Assembly (NCBI RefSeq): GCF_023091745.1
Contig: NC_068913.1
Span: 39,438,501 to 39,502,500 of the forward strand
DNA from: Budorcas taxicolor
Lineage: Eukaryota > Chordata > Mammalia > Artiodactyla > Bovidae
Reading direction: 5' to 3'
Length of the DNA stretch: 64,000 bases
The notes under the pieces are model-generated. The model ran no database searches, was not told where the DNA came from, and worked only from the letters and a program-made list of their open reading frames with translations. How positions within the stretch are numbered: the first letter of the stretch is position 1; the number at the start of each line of letters is the position of its first letter. The translations under genes and the position numbers were made by a program. Positions 1 to 9,888 of this stretch are shown here, piece by piece.

Positions 1-1280
1 AATCACTTTACATCTGAAACTAACACAATGTGGTAAATCAACTATACTTCAGTACGTAAAAGACACAATCTTGGCAGCAGTTATTTTTGAAATTTAGTGT
101 AAAAAAATTGAGGTCCTTATTTTATACCTTTTTTCTCAGCCTCATTCAAACCAGAGCTTTATATTGCTGAGTTTGTTTTGTTCTTCTGAGCCAGCCATTC
201 TGTTAGGTTTTGAAAATAGAGATAGAGTTGGTAACTTTGCTCACTCTTAAGAATAGAACTCAGTTTATAAGGAGAGCCAGTAATTCAGAAAATTCAGATT
301 GGATCTTGTTCGTAAAATAGAATATGATGAAGATCACATAGATGAGGTCTGTTCTCATCTGAATTTAAAACAATAAAACCACCTTTTCATTCTTCCTCTC
401 TAATCAAAGATTTTTAAATCATTCGCTGAACAAATATGACATTTCTGTCATTTGTTCAGAGAAGTAAGACTTCAGTTGAATTCATAAAATAAAAGTTAGG
501 ATTAGATTTCTACGTACATAAAACAATTTGAAGAAGTCAGTGACAGGCTTCTTCATGTGAATGTATAGCTAGACATTCTATAGTTGTGTTTGTTGGGAAA
601 AATTTTAATATATAGGTTTATGTTTTATTTAACTTGAAAGGGGAAGGATTGAGATTAGTCAGAAAGAAATAAATGTAATGAGAAATGTATAAAGGATCTA
701 TGAAAAAAAGGTGAAATAAAGTTAAAGCTGATGAAGTGTAATTTTATAATCATGTTTTCCTTAAATGCATTCTTGAAAATGCACATATACATGCAATTAT
801 ATAAAATTTAAATAAATTAAAAGGGACTCCCATTCACAGAAAGCTGAAAGAGGCTAAAATCCCTTATGAAACTTTGTATTTTTACACATTTTAATATATT
901 TTTTATATTTCATATATGTATTTTTAAAAGTTCTTCTTTCCTTTCCAAGTTAACGTATAAGTGATTTTCTTAATTCCAGTTACCATCTGTTTGAATTAAA
1001 GATATGTAACTTTCATATGAGTTCACAAAGTTTACAAGACCTTTGATTCTTTTCACTAAAGTAACTTTTTTTCATTTTTAAGTGAAATAATGGTGCAGTC
1101 AGTAAGCTATTTAAATAATTGCACAAATTTTGCCTACTTGGAATTCTTGGATCACAGGCTACAAAACAGTGTGATAGCTCAAGTTATGTTAATCATTTGA
1201 GATATAAAAGTTTGAGATCACCATGTGAGAGGCAGTCAGAAGTGTTAATATCTAACATATGTAGTTCAGTTTACTGATTC

Positions 1281-1323
1281 AGGATCCTCTTCTCTTTTTT
1301 TTTTTTAGGATCCGCTTCTCTTT
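1281..1323. repeat. Short direct repeat around a poly-T tract
   Basis: A 17-bp unit, aggatcctcttctcttt at 1281-1297, recurs at 1307-1323 with one mismatch (t to g). The two are separated by T residues. It could be replication slippage, or the target duplication of an almost tail-only retrotransposition on the minus strand. Confidence 0.6.
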
Positions 1324-2477
1324 GTGTCACTGAGTGTAGTACAAATGTATTTTCATGTCTGTGCTCTGTAATTATTTTGTAAATTGTACTTTGGTTAAAG
1401 TGACAATTATTTTTGTTTTGGAGTGCACTGACATATATATTCAAATATACTTTTATCATTTTATCCTGTTTTGTGAAGAATTGCAATGTCATTGCTAGTT
1501 TTTGGTAAACATTATTAGCCTTTATGAAGAAAACAGAGCATGTTAGGTCATATTTCACAAGGTGTGATAATGGTTTCTGCATTTTACTGCATAAATTATC
1601 TACACAGTTTCAGAAAGTAGCCATTCAAATTTTGGATGGATTGTCTTAAATAAAACTGTTTCTCCAATTTGCAGAGTGTGTTATCAAGGAATGTAAGTAT
1701 CTAGTTTTTAACCAAAGTATGTTGTTCATGAATATGCACAGCTATTCAGTGAGCCATCTATAGTCAAACTGCTGTCAGTAGGTAGCTGCCTCCATGGAGG
1801 AGATCATGTGGGCTGGGCATTGCTTGAATAGCAGAAACATCATCTGTTATCAAACTTCAGCTTGGGTTTCTCTTTATAATATTATACATTATTTAATAAT
1901 TATATTGTTTAATTATATATTCTATGACATTCAAAGTAATATGAATAACAGATTTTTTAAAGAATTTCAGAGGTAGGAAACATTTATAATAATTCATTAT
2001 TACATAATATCTAAACTTTGCTTGCTATCTAATACAGAGGTAAGAGTCATCATAAGAAGTGGTTATTTTTTTTTAAGAGTACATGAGGATAGGAGAAAAG
2101 AAGAATTAATTAGAAAAGAAAAGCAATATGTGAGTCTAAATGCTGTGGTTCAAACTATAGTTGGGACAGTTGAGAAGGGGCAGACCTTATAATGGAGAAT
2201 GGAATACTAAGTTATAAGGCAGAGAAGTCATCGTGGACCATAAAGGTTAGGAAGCATTTCGGTGGATGGAGGAGGAGTACAAATTTTGAATCAGAACTCA
2301 GGTAAGAGAGAATGAGAACCCTGCCTTGATGGAGTAAATGATACATTTAGATCTTATGGTTTGCAGAAAAGTTTAGTTGTGATGCATCAAGAAAGACCTA
2401 ACAGATTTTAGTAGAAGGGCAGGGTGAATGTATGATGGAAGAAAATATATTCATAATATGAACAGTATGCGAACACT

Positions 2478-2528
2478 GCTGCTGCTGCTGCTGCTGCTGC
2501 TAAGTCGCGTCAGTCGTGTCCGACTCTG
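2478..2528 (-). mobile_element. BovA SINE, 3'-end stub only
   Basis: A (CTG)n run joins taagtcgcgtcagtcgtgtc, which is the reverse complement of a BovA 3' end with its (AGC)n tail. It is flanked by the exact 10-bp repeat tgcgaacact (2468-2477 and 2529-2538). The CTG run therefore belongs to a severely 5'-truncated SINE insertion and is not an independent triplet repeat. It also makes a false Leu-rich frame at 2428-2622. Confidence 0.8.
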
Positions 2529-2624
2529 TGCGAACACTAGCAAATATAAGTTCCCAATATTGCATTCTTCTTTTTGTTTTTTAGCTGACTTCAGAAAAAC
2601 TCTAAAGTTTTACTTATTTTGAAA

Positions 2625-2985
2625 AAATATTTCTTGGACTATAGTTGCTTTACAATGTTGTGTTAGTTTCTGCTGTACATCAAAGTGGATCAGCTGTACG
2701 TATACATATATTCCCTCTTTTTTGGATCTCCTTCCCACTTAGGTCACCACAGAACACTGAGTAAAGTTGGCTGTGCTATACAGTAGATTCTCATTAGTTA
2801 TTTATTTCATACATACTATCAATAGTGTATATAAAAATGATAGTGTATATATCCTAATCTCCCAATTCATGCCACCTCCCCTTTCCCCCTCGGTATCCAT
2901 ACTTTTGTTTTCTACATCTGTGTCTATTTCTGCTTTGTAAATAAGATCATCTGTACCACAATTTTCAGATTCTACATGCTATGTT
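2625..2985 (-). mobile_element. Artiodactyl L1 3' UTR fragment, antisense
   Basis: The block contains the characteristic antisense L1 3' UTR phrases: tttacaatgttgtgttagtt, the 'gctgtgctatacagtag' segment and 'ttctacatctgtgtctattt'. No coding part remains. The edges are approximate. Confidence 0.8.
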
Positions 2986-3867
2986 GTTGAGCAGGGATTT
3001 CATTATAAACTTTATGTAGATTCTGTGTTTAAAATTTTCAGTTCGGGGCACATTGAAGGGTAGATGTTAGTCACTATGCCTTCTGGATACTTCTTTTTTT
3101 TTCTTTTGAGAAACTTGCATTCTCTTTTGAAGCTAAATAGATTAATAATAGTTCCAAGTAGGAATATGCTTTAATTCTGGAACCCCAACATTTGTCAACT
3201 CACCTTATTTGTTAGATGTATTGTGTTAACTATCTTGAATTATTATTAAAGACATAACCTTAAAAATCAGAATCTATTTTTCGGTACTTTTTTGATAGTG
3301 GCACCAATAATTGAAGGCTTATGTGAAATTCACAATTAAACTTTCAAGTGGTACCTCTTGAAACATTTAATAATATTTTTATGATTATCCAGCAGAAGCC
3401 TTAGTCAGTGAAGTTGTATTACTATATTTCACATGACTCAGCTCTGATACATAACTCACCAAAAGGCTCAGAAAAAGGGAACCCTGGGAGACTGGATTTA
3501 ACAGGGAGGTGTGTTAATAATTATCAGCATTCACCTTAGAATACACTGTGACCTCAGCAGAAATTCTGGTTGAGTCCTTTCTTACCCCTATTTATGTAGC
3601 ATATTAAGTCAGAAGACTGAATGAACAATTTTATGCCTTTTTTGTTCCTTTCCATAGAGCTAATTGAATTAGAGTAGTTCATTAAACAGTTGTGTCTCCA
3701 GTTCTTGAATGCCATTTATTCGCTTGCTGTAAGCAATGTGGGGAAAGGAAGAAATGACTTTTTTTTTTTTTATCATTTGTCATATAAAATCTAGAATTTA
3801 GGAATAGTTAAAGCATGGCATACTTAGCTAATGCAAATACTTTCATTTTAGTGCCTGTATATTGAAG

Positions 3868-4070
3868 GTAAGCTCTAAAGTCCACATTGCAAAGAGACTT
3901 AAAAATTTACTGATAAAACAACAACAACAAAATTTACTGATAAAACCAATGCATCCAAAGAAATTGGTTGAGGGCAGGTTGAGGGGGAACTTGCAGGAAG
4001 AAAAGGAAAAAAAAAAAAAAAGGATTCATGAAAGGCCAGATCAGAGACAGTGGCTTTGGAAATACTGATA
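3868..4070. repeat. Diverged repeat unit A, similar to 6098-6240
   Basis: The order 'agactta...ttta-tgataaaac...catccaaagaaattgg...gggttgag' occurs here and again at 6098-6240. Within this copy, aaatttactgataaaac is itself duplicated around an (AAC)n run (about 3903-3946). The tail, cagtggctttggaaata, resembles 5264-5280. The family is not recognised. Confidence 0.5.
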
Positions 4071-4761
4071 CAGTAGAAGGCTCCCCTGGTATTATTTATT
4101 GCCTTTCTCCTATTTGTTGAATGGATGTGGGTGATAAGAGAAAGTAAGTACTATGCGTGTCAGGGAACTGGGAAGTCATTTATGCAATGTTGGTGAAAGG
4201 CTTCTTCTCAGTTAGGTTTGTCCATGGATATTGTCTGACTTCTTTAGCACAGGGAAGGAGGGATAAGGACTAAAGTCTTGTAAGACCCACATCCATGGCT
4301 GCAGTGGAATGAAGACCCAGTGATGCAGAACTAGGGGAACTAGCTGCATTATAAATATGGCTACCAAGTGGAATGGGCATCAGAGGTTTGAGGCCACGAT
4401 GGCAGTAAATCCAGGTTCGTCTCTCCTCATAGTTACAGATAAAAATGTAATTTTAAAAGTTAAGCAAGACAGTAATTATCTCCAAGCCCTGAAAATATGT
4501 ATGGTTAGCAGGCGAGTTGGTTATGGGGGGTTCCTTCAGTTTGAATCAAAATGGGAATATATGGTCCATGGCAAGGGTATGGCATAGGGAGAATGGCAGG
4601 CCACCAGAAAATGAAGGCAGAAGCTTGTCATTCAGGCTAGATTAACAGTGGGTATTAACAGAGTAAACATAGAAATACTGTAGCTTGAAGAGCATGAACA
4701 TCTTAATTTATTTAATTCCGACAACCTCAAAAAATATTTGTGAACATCTATGATGATTAAA

Positions 4762-4971
4762 GGGGATTCTCTGGTTGCTCAGAGGATAAAGCGTCTGCCT
4801 GCAATGCAGGAGACCTGGGTTCGATCCCTGGGTTGGGAAGATCCCCTGGAGAAGGAAATGGCAACCCACTCCAGTATTCTTGCCTGGAGAATCCCATGGA
4901 CAGAGGAGCCTGGCAGGCTACAGTCCACAGGGTCGCAAAGAGTTGGACATGACTGAGCGACTTTACTCACT
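4762..4971 (+). mobile_element. Bov-tA SINE, full length
   Basis: The tRNA-like head has intact A- and B-box-like regions (ggttgctcagagg, ggttcgatcc). It is followed by the BovA body ending in ggacatgactgagcgac. An exact 13-bp target duplication, tatgatgattaaa, flanks it (4749-4761 and 4972-4984). Such elements are Pol III-transcribed and are believed to be mobilised by BovB enzymes. Confidence 0.93.
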
Positions 4972-6097
4972 TATGATGATTAAAAGGTCAGACCACACAC
5001 ATAGTGTTTATTATTGTTGCTGAGCGTCTTTGGGGAGATGTAGAGCTGGAGGTATCAGAATTAGGTAAGTGCTAACGTAAGGACAGTAACAAAACTATAG
5101 ATTTTAATTTCTTACAAAAAATTAACTATTCACAGCTAATGGAGAGTATTGAGTTTTGATGGGAGCTAGAGTCAACCTTTTCTGTGGTGGTTTGTTTTAA
5201 ACAGGTTAAATTTGGTGGAGGTACACAATATTTTGGAAATGACAAGGGCCAAATGAGGGACAATGGCTTTGGAAATATGAACACGTGAGAAATTAACTTT
5301 CACAAGCAACACAGACCTTCTTGAAGAGTAACTGAATATGCAGTAAAGATATTACAGGATTTTTAACTCAGATGATTGAGAAGGCAGAGGTGCGGTTACT
5401 GCTTGTAACTCTCCCTTGGTGCACTGTGGAATATTAGATGGTGATTCGTGATGTTAGTGTTGCGGTGTGTTGTGGACTTTGTCATTTTCTCAGTGTAATA
5501 AGAAAGATTTTTTGTTGTTGTTTTCGACTGAATCAGGCAATTGGAAACACGGCTGTGTTCAGTAGTAGATTAGGTTCTGAGCTAAAACTCATTTCTGTTT
5601 TCAACAGATTTGGCCAGTAGAATTAAAAAGAGGCTCTTTCTGAAAAACCCTAAGAGGATAAAAAGCTTTTCATATTGTGAAAGCTATAGACAATGATTTT
5701 AACCTGTATTTTCACAGTGAGGAGGAACATTGAGGGATCAGATGTCTTTTATGTGTTGTTTATCAAAGTGAAGAAAATGGGGTCATGAAAAGGACAAAAG
5801 TAGGGCCAGTGGAGTCTGTTCAGAAACACAGTGTGTTAAGAGAAAAGCAGAATTATGTCCCTATGAAAAAGCAATAGCCTTTGTTTTCCACCCCTCTTTT
5901 CCTAAGTCCCCCCTTGTCTACATATTTAGAGACTTGGTCATATATGGTTATAAACTACAAGGAAACATTTGCTTTTGGAATGAGGACAGTACAGAATATG
6001 TGTCCCAGTGTTGATATAAATCGTACGTTAGATATGCCATGGTAGTGTTCTGATTTTGCAGTGGTTCAGAGATGGAGTGAAAGCTTACCAGCCAGCT

Positions 6098-6240
6098 ATG
6101 CATGAAGCTCCAATGTTCACATGGCAAACAGACTTAAAATTTTAGTGATAAAACCAAATACATCCAAAGAAATTGGAAGGATGAGGGTTGAGAGAGAACT
6201 TTCAGAGGAAAGGAAAGGAGGATTTATGACAGTATCATCA
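6098..6240. repeat. Diverged repeat unit B, similar to 3868-4070
   Basis: It shares the order gctc-aa-gt-cacat-gcaaa, agacttaaaa, tgataaaacca, catccaaagaaattgg with unit A, but lacks A's internal duplication. It may be an old local duplication or two copies of an unnamed interspersed repeat. Confidence 0.5.
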
Positions 6241-6821
6241 TCAGATACTTATTTTATAAGTAAAGAATTATCATTTTAATTATATTTTCTTCTTTCATCT
6301 TGTCTGACTGCATGATTATAAGGTGACATGGTATCATTTAAGATTGAAAACAGTGATAAAAAGTAAATAGTAGAACAGCAGAATTGACATTGGCATTAGG
6401 AGATATGGTTGAGTGGATAGATGCATGTTTATGGAGAAATTTCCTTTCATCAAGAAGGGGACATGATGGAGTGGATTTCCTTATATTCAAGCTAACCCTT
6501 TAGTCATACAACTTATATTAGTAACAGTGGATTGATTATGTTTTGGGATTCAAATATCTGTATGTTTAAAAAGTTATTTATTTTATGAAATGCCTCAAAC
6601 ATAGAAAAAGGTAAACATAAGTACTTAATACTCATATAGAAAATGAATGTAATAAAAACCCAAGTGCCTCTTAACCTATAGGTAACAAATATTTTAATTT
6701 TGCTTTTTGATTCAGATTTTTAAACAAATATAACTGGTCAGTTAGAGTTGAAAATCTTCAACCTTCTCCAAACAAAAGTTTGCTTTCCATGAGATTATAA
6801 AATAAGCCCTGTTATACTGGT

Positions 6822-7049
6822 ACTTTAGGCTTCCCACATGGTGTTAGTGGTAAAGAACTCACCTGCAAATGCAGGAGACATAAGAGATGCGGGTTCAAAC
6901 CCTGGGTCAGGAAGATCCCCTAGAGGAGGGCACGGCAACCCACTCCAGTATACTTGCCTGGAGAATCCCATGGACAGAGGAGCCTGGCAGACTGCGGTCC
7001 ATAGGGTCGCAAAGAGTCGGACACAACTGAAGCAACTTAGCACACATGC
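6822..7049 (+). mobile_element. Bov-tA SINE, diverged
   Basis: The head is ggcttcccacatggtgttag and the body is a standard BovA ending gaagcaacttag. The flanks share atactggt (6814-6821 and 7050-7057), a short target duplication. It is more mutated than the copy at 4762, with a few extra bases in the B-box area. Confidence 0.9.
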
Positions 7050-7604
7050 ATACTGGTCCCTGAGTTTAAATAATTTCACCATACTTTCTTTAAATTTTAA
7101 ATTCATTTTAATGATTAAGCAAAAGACACAGGAGTTTTTTTCTTTCAATTAAATGTTAACAGTGTAAACTGTCAAGTGTAAAAATAGTTTTTTAAAATTA
7201 GGAATGCTTAGTTCAGTTTTTTTACAAAAAGGAATTGTTTCAAGTAAGTATGTTGCTTGCCCACCTAATACTTAACAATTTTGTGTTCTAGAGAACTTTT
7301 TTGTTACTTATGCACCATATATTTAGTTTTCCATAGTGTAGAATTTTGAACAAAGAACTTCAGTGCTAAACTGGTAACATTGGTTACTTTGGGAGTTAAA
7401 GATTAGGTCATATAGAATTTACCCTTCTAGATTACTTTGGTAATATTTAAAATTTTGTATAATGAGTGTATATTATTTTAGAATAAAATAGGTAAATGTT
7501 GAATATACATTTTTAAGATTATCTTCTAAAATATATTAGTACCAATTTCATGTTCTCCTTTTAACAATAAATGTGATGGAAAAGAAGAAATGCATTTACA
7601 CCTA

Positions 7605-7680
7605 TACATGATATATATATACACACACATATAAATATATACATATATATACACACACAATGTGTGTCTCACATATATAC
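7605..7680. repeat. AT/AC-rich microsatellite
   Basis: Alternating (TA)n, (CA)n and (TG)n stretches, interrupted many times. Confidence 0.85.
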
Positions 7681-8380
7681 ATATCTCACCAGTCAGGTAA
7701 GTATATTGTATACATATATTGCTCTTTCCATTTATAAAAATTATAAGGAAGTAACTTTTCTCTTTTTGATCATGCTATGTCTATAATAATTTCAGGGGAT
7801 ACCATTATATTTTCTTTACTTTCTTAAGAGAGAATGTTTTCTTTCTAACCCACAGTGACTAATAGTTATGATTTTCTCACATTTGATTGTGTTGCCTTGG
7901 AGGGGAGAAGTGATTCTCTTGCTAATTTAAGAAATTATCAGTGTGTTAATAATTTTGACAAGCATACTCTGGGTTATATAACCGAAACCTGTTTATGAGC
8001 CATCAACAGAGAAAATATCCAACATAACTGATTTTGGAATCTAATATGTTATATTAATAATCATGTTCTTTTATCATACATGGTTTTCTATTTCTGGGAG
8101 TAATCAAACTTTGAGTAAATCAAAGGCAAGGAATATAGCTAATGTTACAAGAAAATTTTCCGTGTTGATTTATAATTTTATACTGCTTAAAATAGAGTGC
8201 TTACATCTCTGAGTTTCATTAGTTATATTTTAGTATACTTATCTATATATAAATAAGATATAAATATATAAATTAACTAAAATTATTTGATCTAGATTTT
8301 ATGTTTTACATGATGAGAGACATAATTTCAAAAGCTACCAATGCAGTTTTAAAAATGCTTTTGTTTCTACCTTGTTATTG

Positions 8381-8412
8381 CCTTACTGACTGTTATTTTA
8401 TGTTACTTCTAG
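8381..8412 (+). other. PCLO: Splice acceptor with candidate branch point
   Basis: The intron ends in ttacttctag directly before the first codon of the PCLO exon. A good branch-point match, ctgac, lies at 8386-8390, with the adenine at 8389, 23 nt before the last intron base. The pyrimidine tract is T-rich but interrupted by A and G, so it is only moderately strong. Confidence 0.85.
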
Positions 8413-9810
8413 ATGAAAGAGTGGCTCTGTTTAAACTGTCAGATGCAGAGAGCTCTAGGAGGTAACCTGGCTCCAATTCCATCATCACCCCAGCCCAAAC
8501 CGAAGACTACCCCTGTTCCTGCATCAGCAGTGAGCAAGCCACCCACTCCGTCACAGCAGGTTTCTCCAAAGAAAGATACTACACCCAAACAGGATGTCTC
8601 AAAGGTAGCTGAGTCTAAAAAGCCCCCACCGCTAGTGAAACAACCAACCCTTCACAGTCCCCACCCAGTCACATCCCAGCAGCCTCCTGAGGCAGAGTCC
8701 TCATCTAAGCCAGTCCCTCCCAAAGAGCCTTCTGTCTCGTCTGAACCGGCCAAGGTCTCCATGGCAGATGATAAACCAGAGCAGCCCAAGACAGGAAAGC
8801 CAGCCACAGACATTGTGTCTTCATCATCAACAGCAACAAGACCGGATATTCTAGGCTCCAAAATACCATCAAAGGATCAAGAGAAAGGAACTCCTCCTCT
8901 AAAACCAGACTCTGCCAAACCTTCTCAGAGTTTTCCACCAACAGGAGAAAAAATTAGCCCAGTAGATTCTAAAGTCATACCTCGACCTGCATCAGATACA
9001 AAAATTATTTCACATCCTGGACCTACTCCAGAGAGCAAAGATCAGAAACAAGTTGATCCAATTCAGAAAAAGGACGAACCCAAGAAAGCACAAACCAAAA
9101 TGAGTCCTAAGCCAGACACCAAGCCGATGCCAAAAGGGTCACCCACACCCCAGGTTCCACGACCCCCCACTGGACAAACTGCCCCTCTATCTCCACAGCC
9201 CCCAAAGCCTCAGGAGCAGTCGAGACGTTTTAGCCTAAATCTGGGAAGTATTACTGATGCCCCTAAATCACAGCCCACGACTCCTCAAGAAACAGTGACT
9301 GGGAAACTCTTTGGATTTGGAGCATCCATCTTTAGCCAGGCATCAAATCTGATCTCCACAGGAGGCCAGCCTGGGTCTCATTCACAGGGTGGGCCAGCGG
9401 CCCCGATAAAACAAGTCCCTCCTCCTTCACAACCACCTACTTCTCAAGGGCCACCCAAATCCACAGCACCGCCAGCACCTGCAAAGGTTCTACCTGTGAA
9501 AAAGGAAACCAAAGCTCCAGTAATTGAAAAACTAGAGCCCAAAGCTGAACAAGTTTCAACAGTAAAAAGAACAGAAACAGAAAAGAAGCCTCTGCCTACT
9601 AAGGACAGCAAACCGTCCACAGCTGAACCTCAAAAGGTTGTTCTTCCCCCCAAGCTGGAAGAAACCCCCAAACCAGAATCAGCCTGTCCTCTCTGCAAAA
9701 CTGAACTCAACATAAGTTCTAAGGATCCTGCTAACTTCAACACTTGCACTGAATGTAAGAAACAAGTGTGTAATCTCTGTGGATTTAACCCTACACCGCA
9801 CTTGACTGAG
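8413..9810 (+). CDS. PCLO: Piccolo (presynaptic cytomatrix protein), internal coding exon: end of zinc finger 1, proline-rich linker, most of zinc finger 2
   Basis: Piccolo is a very large scaffold protein of the presynaptic active zone, a relative of bassoon, which organises synaptic-vesicle clustering and release sites. The exon has 466 open codons. Residues 4-9 (WLCLNC) carry the last cysteine pair of zinc finger 1. Residues 20-270 are a Pro/Ser/Lys-rich low-complexity linker. Residues 271-315 hold the block conserved in piccolo (RRFSLNLGSI, TGKLFGFGASIF). Residues 425-456 hold six zinc-finger-2 cysteines (C425, C428, C445, C448, C453, C456). The last cysteine pair must lie in the next exon. 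The exon follows an AG acceptor and ends at GAG|GTAAGC. It starts and ends in phase 0. The ATG at the first codon is internal, not a start: the family sequence continues ...HLTE-MKEWLCLNC across this junction. Reading through the donor adds only 25 intronic codons before a stop at 9886-9888. GC is clearly higher than in the flanks. The protein family is very sure; the exon number (probably 3) is from memory and less sure. Confidence 0.97.
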
Positions 9811-9816
9811 GTAAGC
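9808..9816 (+). other. PCLO: Splice donor of the PCLO exon
   Basis: GAG|GTAAGC matches the U1 snRNA consensus at most positions. The boundary falls exactly after the HLTE codons that precede the last cysteine pair of zinc finger 2. Protein similarity to piccolo stops at this point. Confidence 0.93.
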
Positions 9817-9888
9817 AATAGTGGTCTCACATACGAATGTGAGTATATGGCGTTAATTCAGAAATGTTTTGGTAGTCAGTTTTCCTAG

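Larger units (their letters stand above)
1..8412 (+). other. PCLO: PCLO intron upstream of the exon (partial)
   Basis: AT-rich non-coding sequence. The short open frames here are chance or lie inside repeats. 1-2467 holds no repeat I can name, apart from the poly-T structure at 1281-1323. The named repeats between 2478 and 7680 are listed separately. 7681-8380 shows nothing recognisable. Confidence 0.9.

Noticed and set aside
2428..2622. 64-codon frame with a poly-leucine run resembling a signal peptide
   Set aside because: The leucines come from the CTG tail of a truncated antisense SINE.
4750..4970. Frames of 60-70 codons repeated at many sites (RRLPAMQETWVRSLGWEDPLEK type) as a conserved protein family
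   Set aside because: They are translations of Bov-tA/BovA SINEs, in both directions, and recur only because the SINE does.
8413..8415. ATG at the first codon of the PCLO exon as a translation start
   Set aside because: It follows a splice acceptor directly, and the piccolo family sequence continues across this point inside zinc finger 1.
8652..8941. Antisense open frames across the PCLO exon
   Set aside because: They are shadows of the proline-rich sense frame and show no domain or start context.
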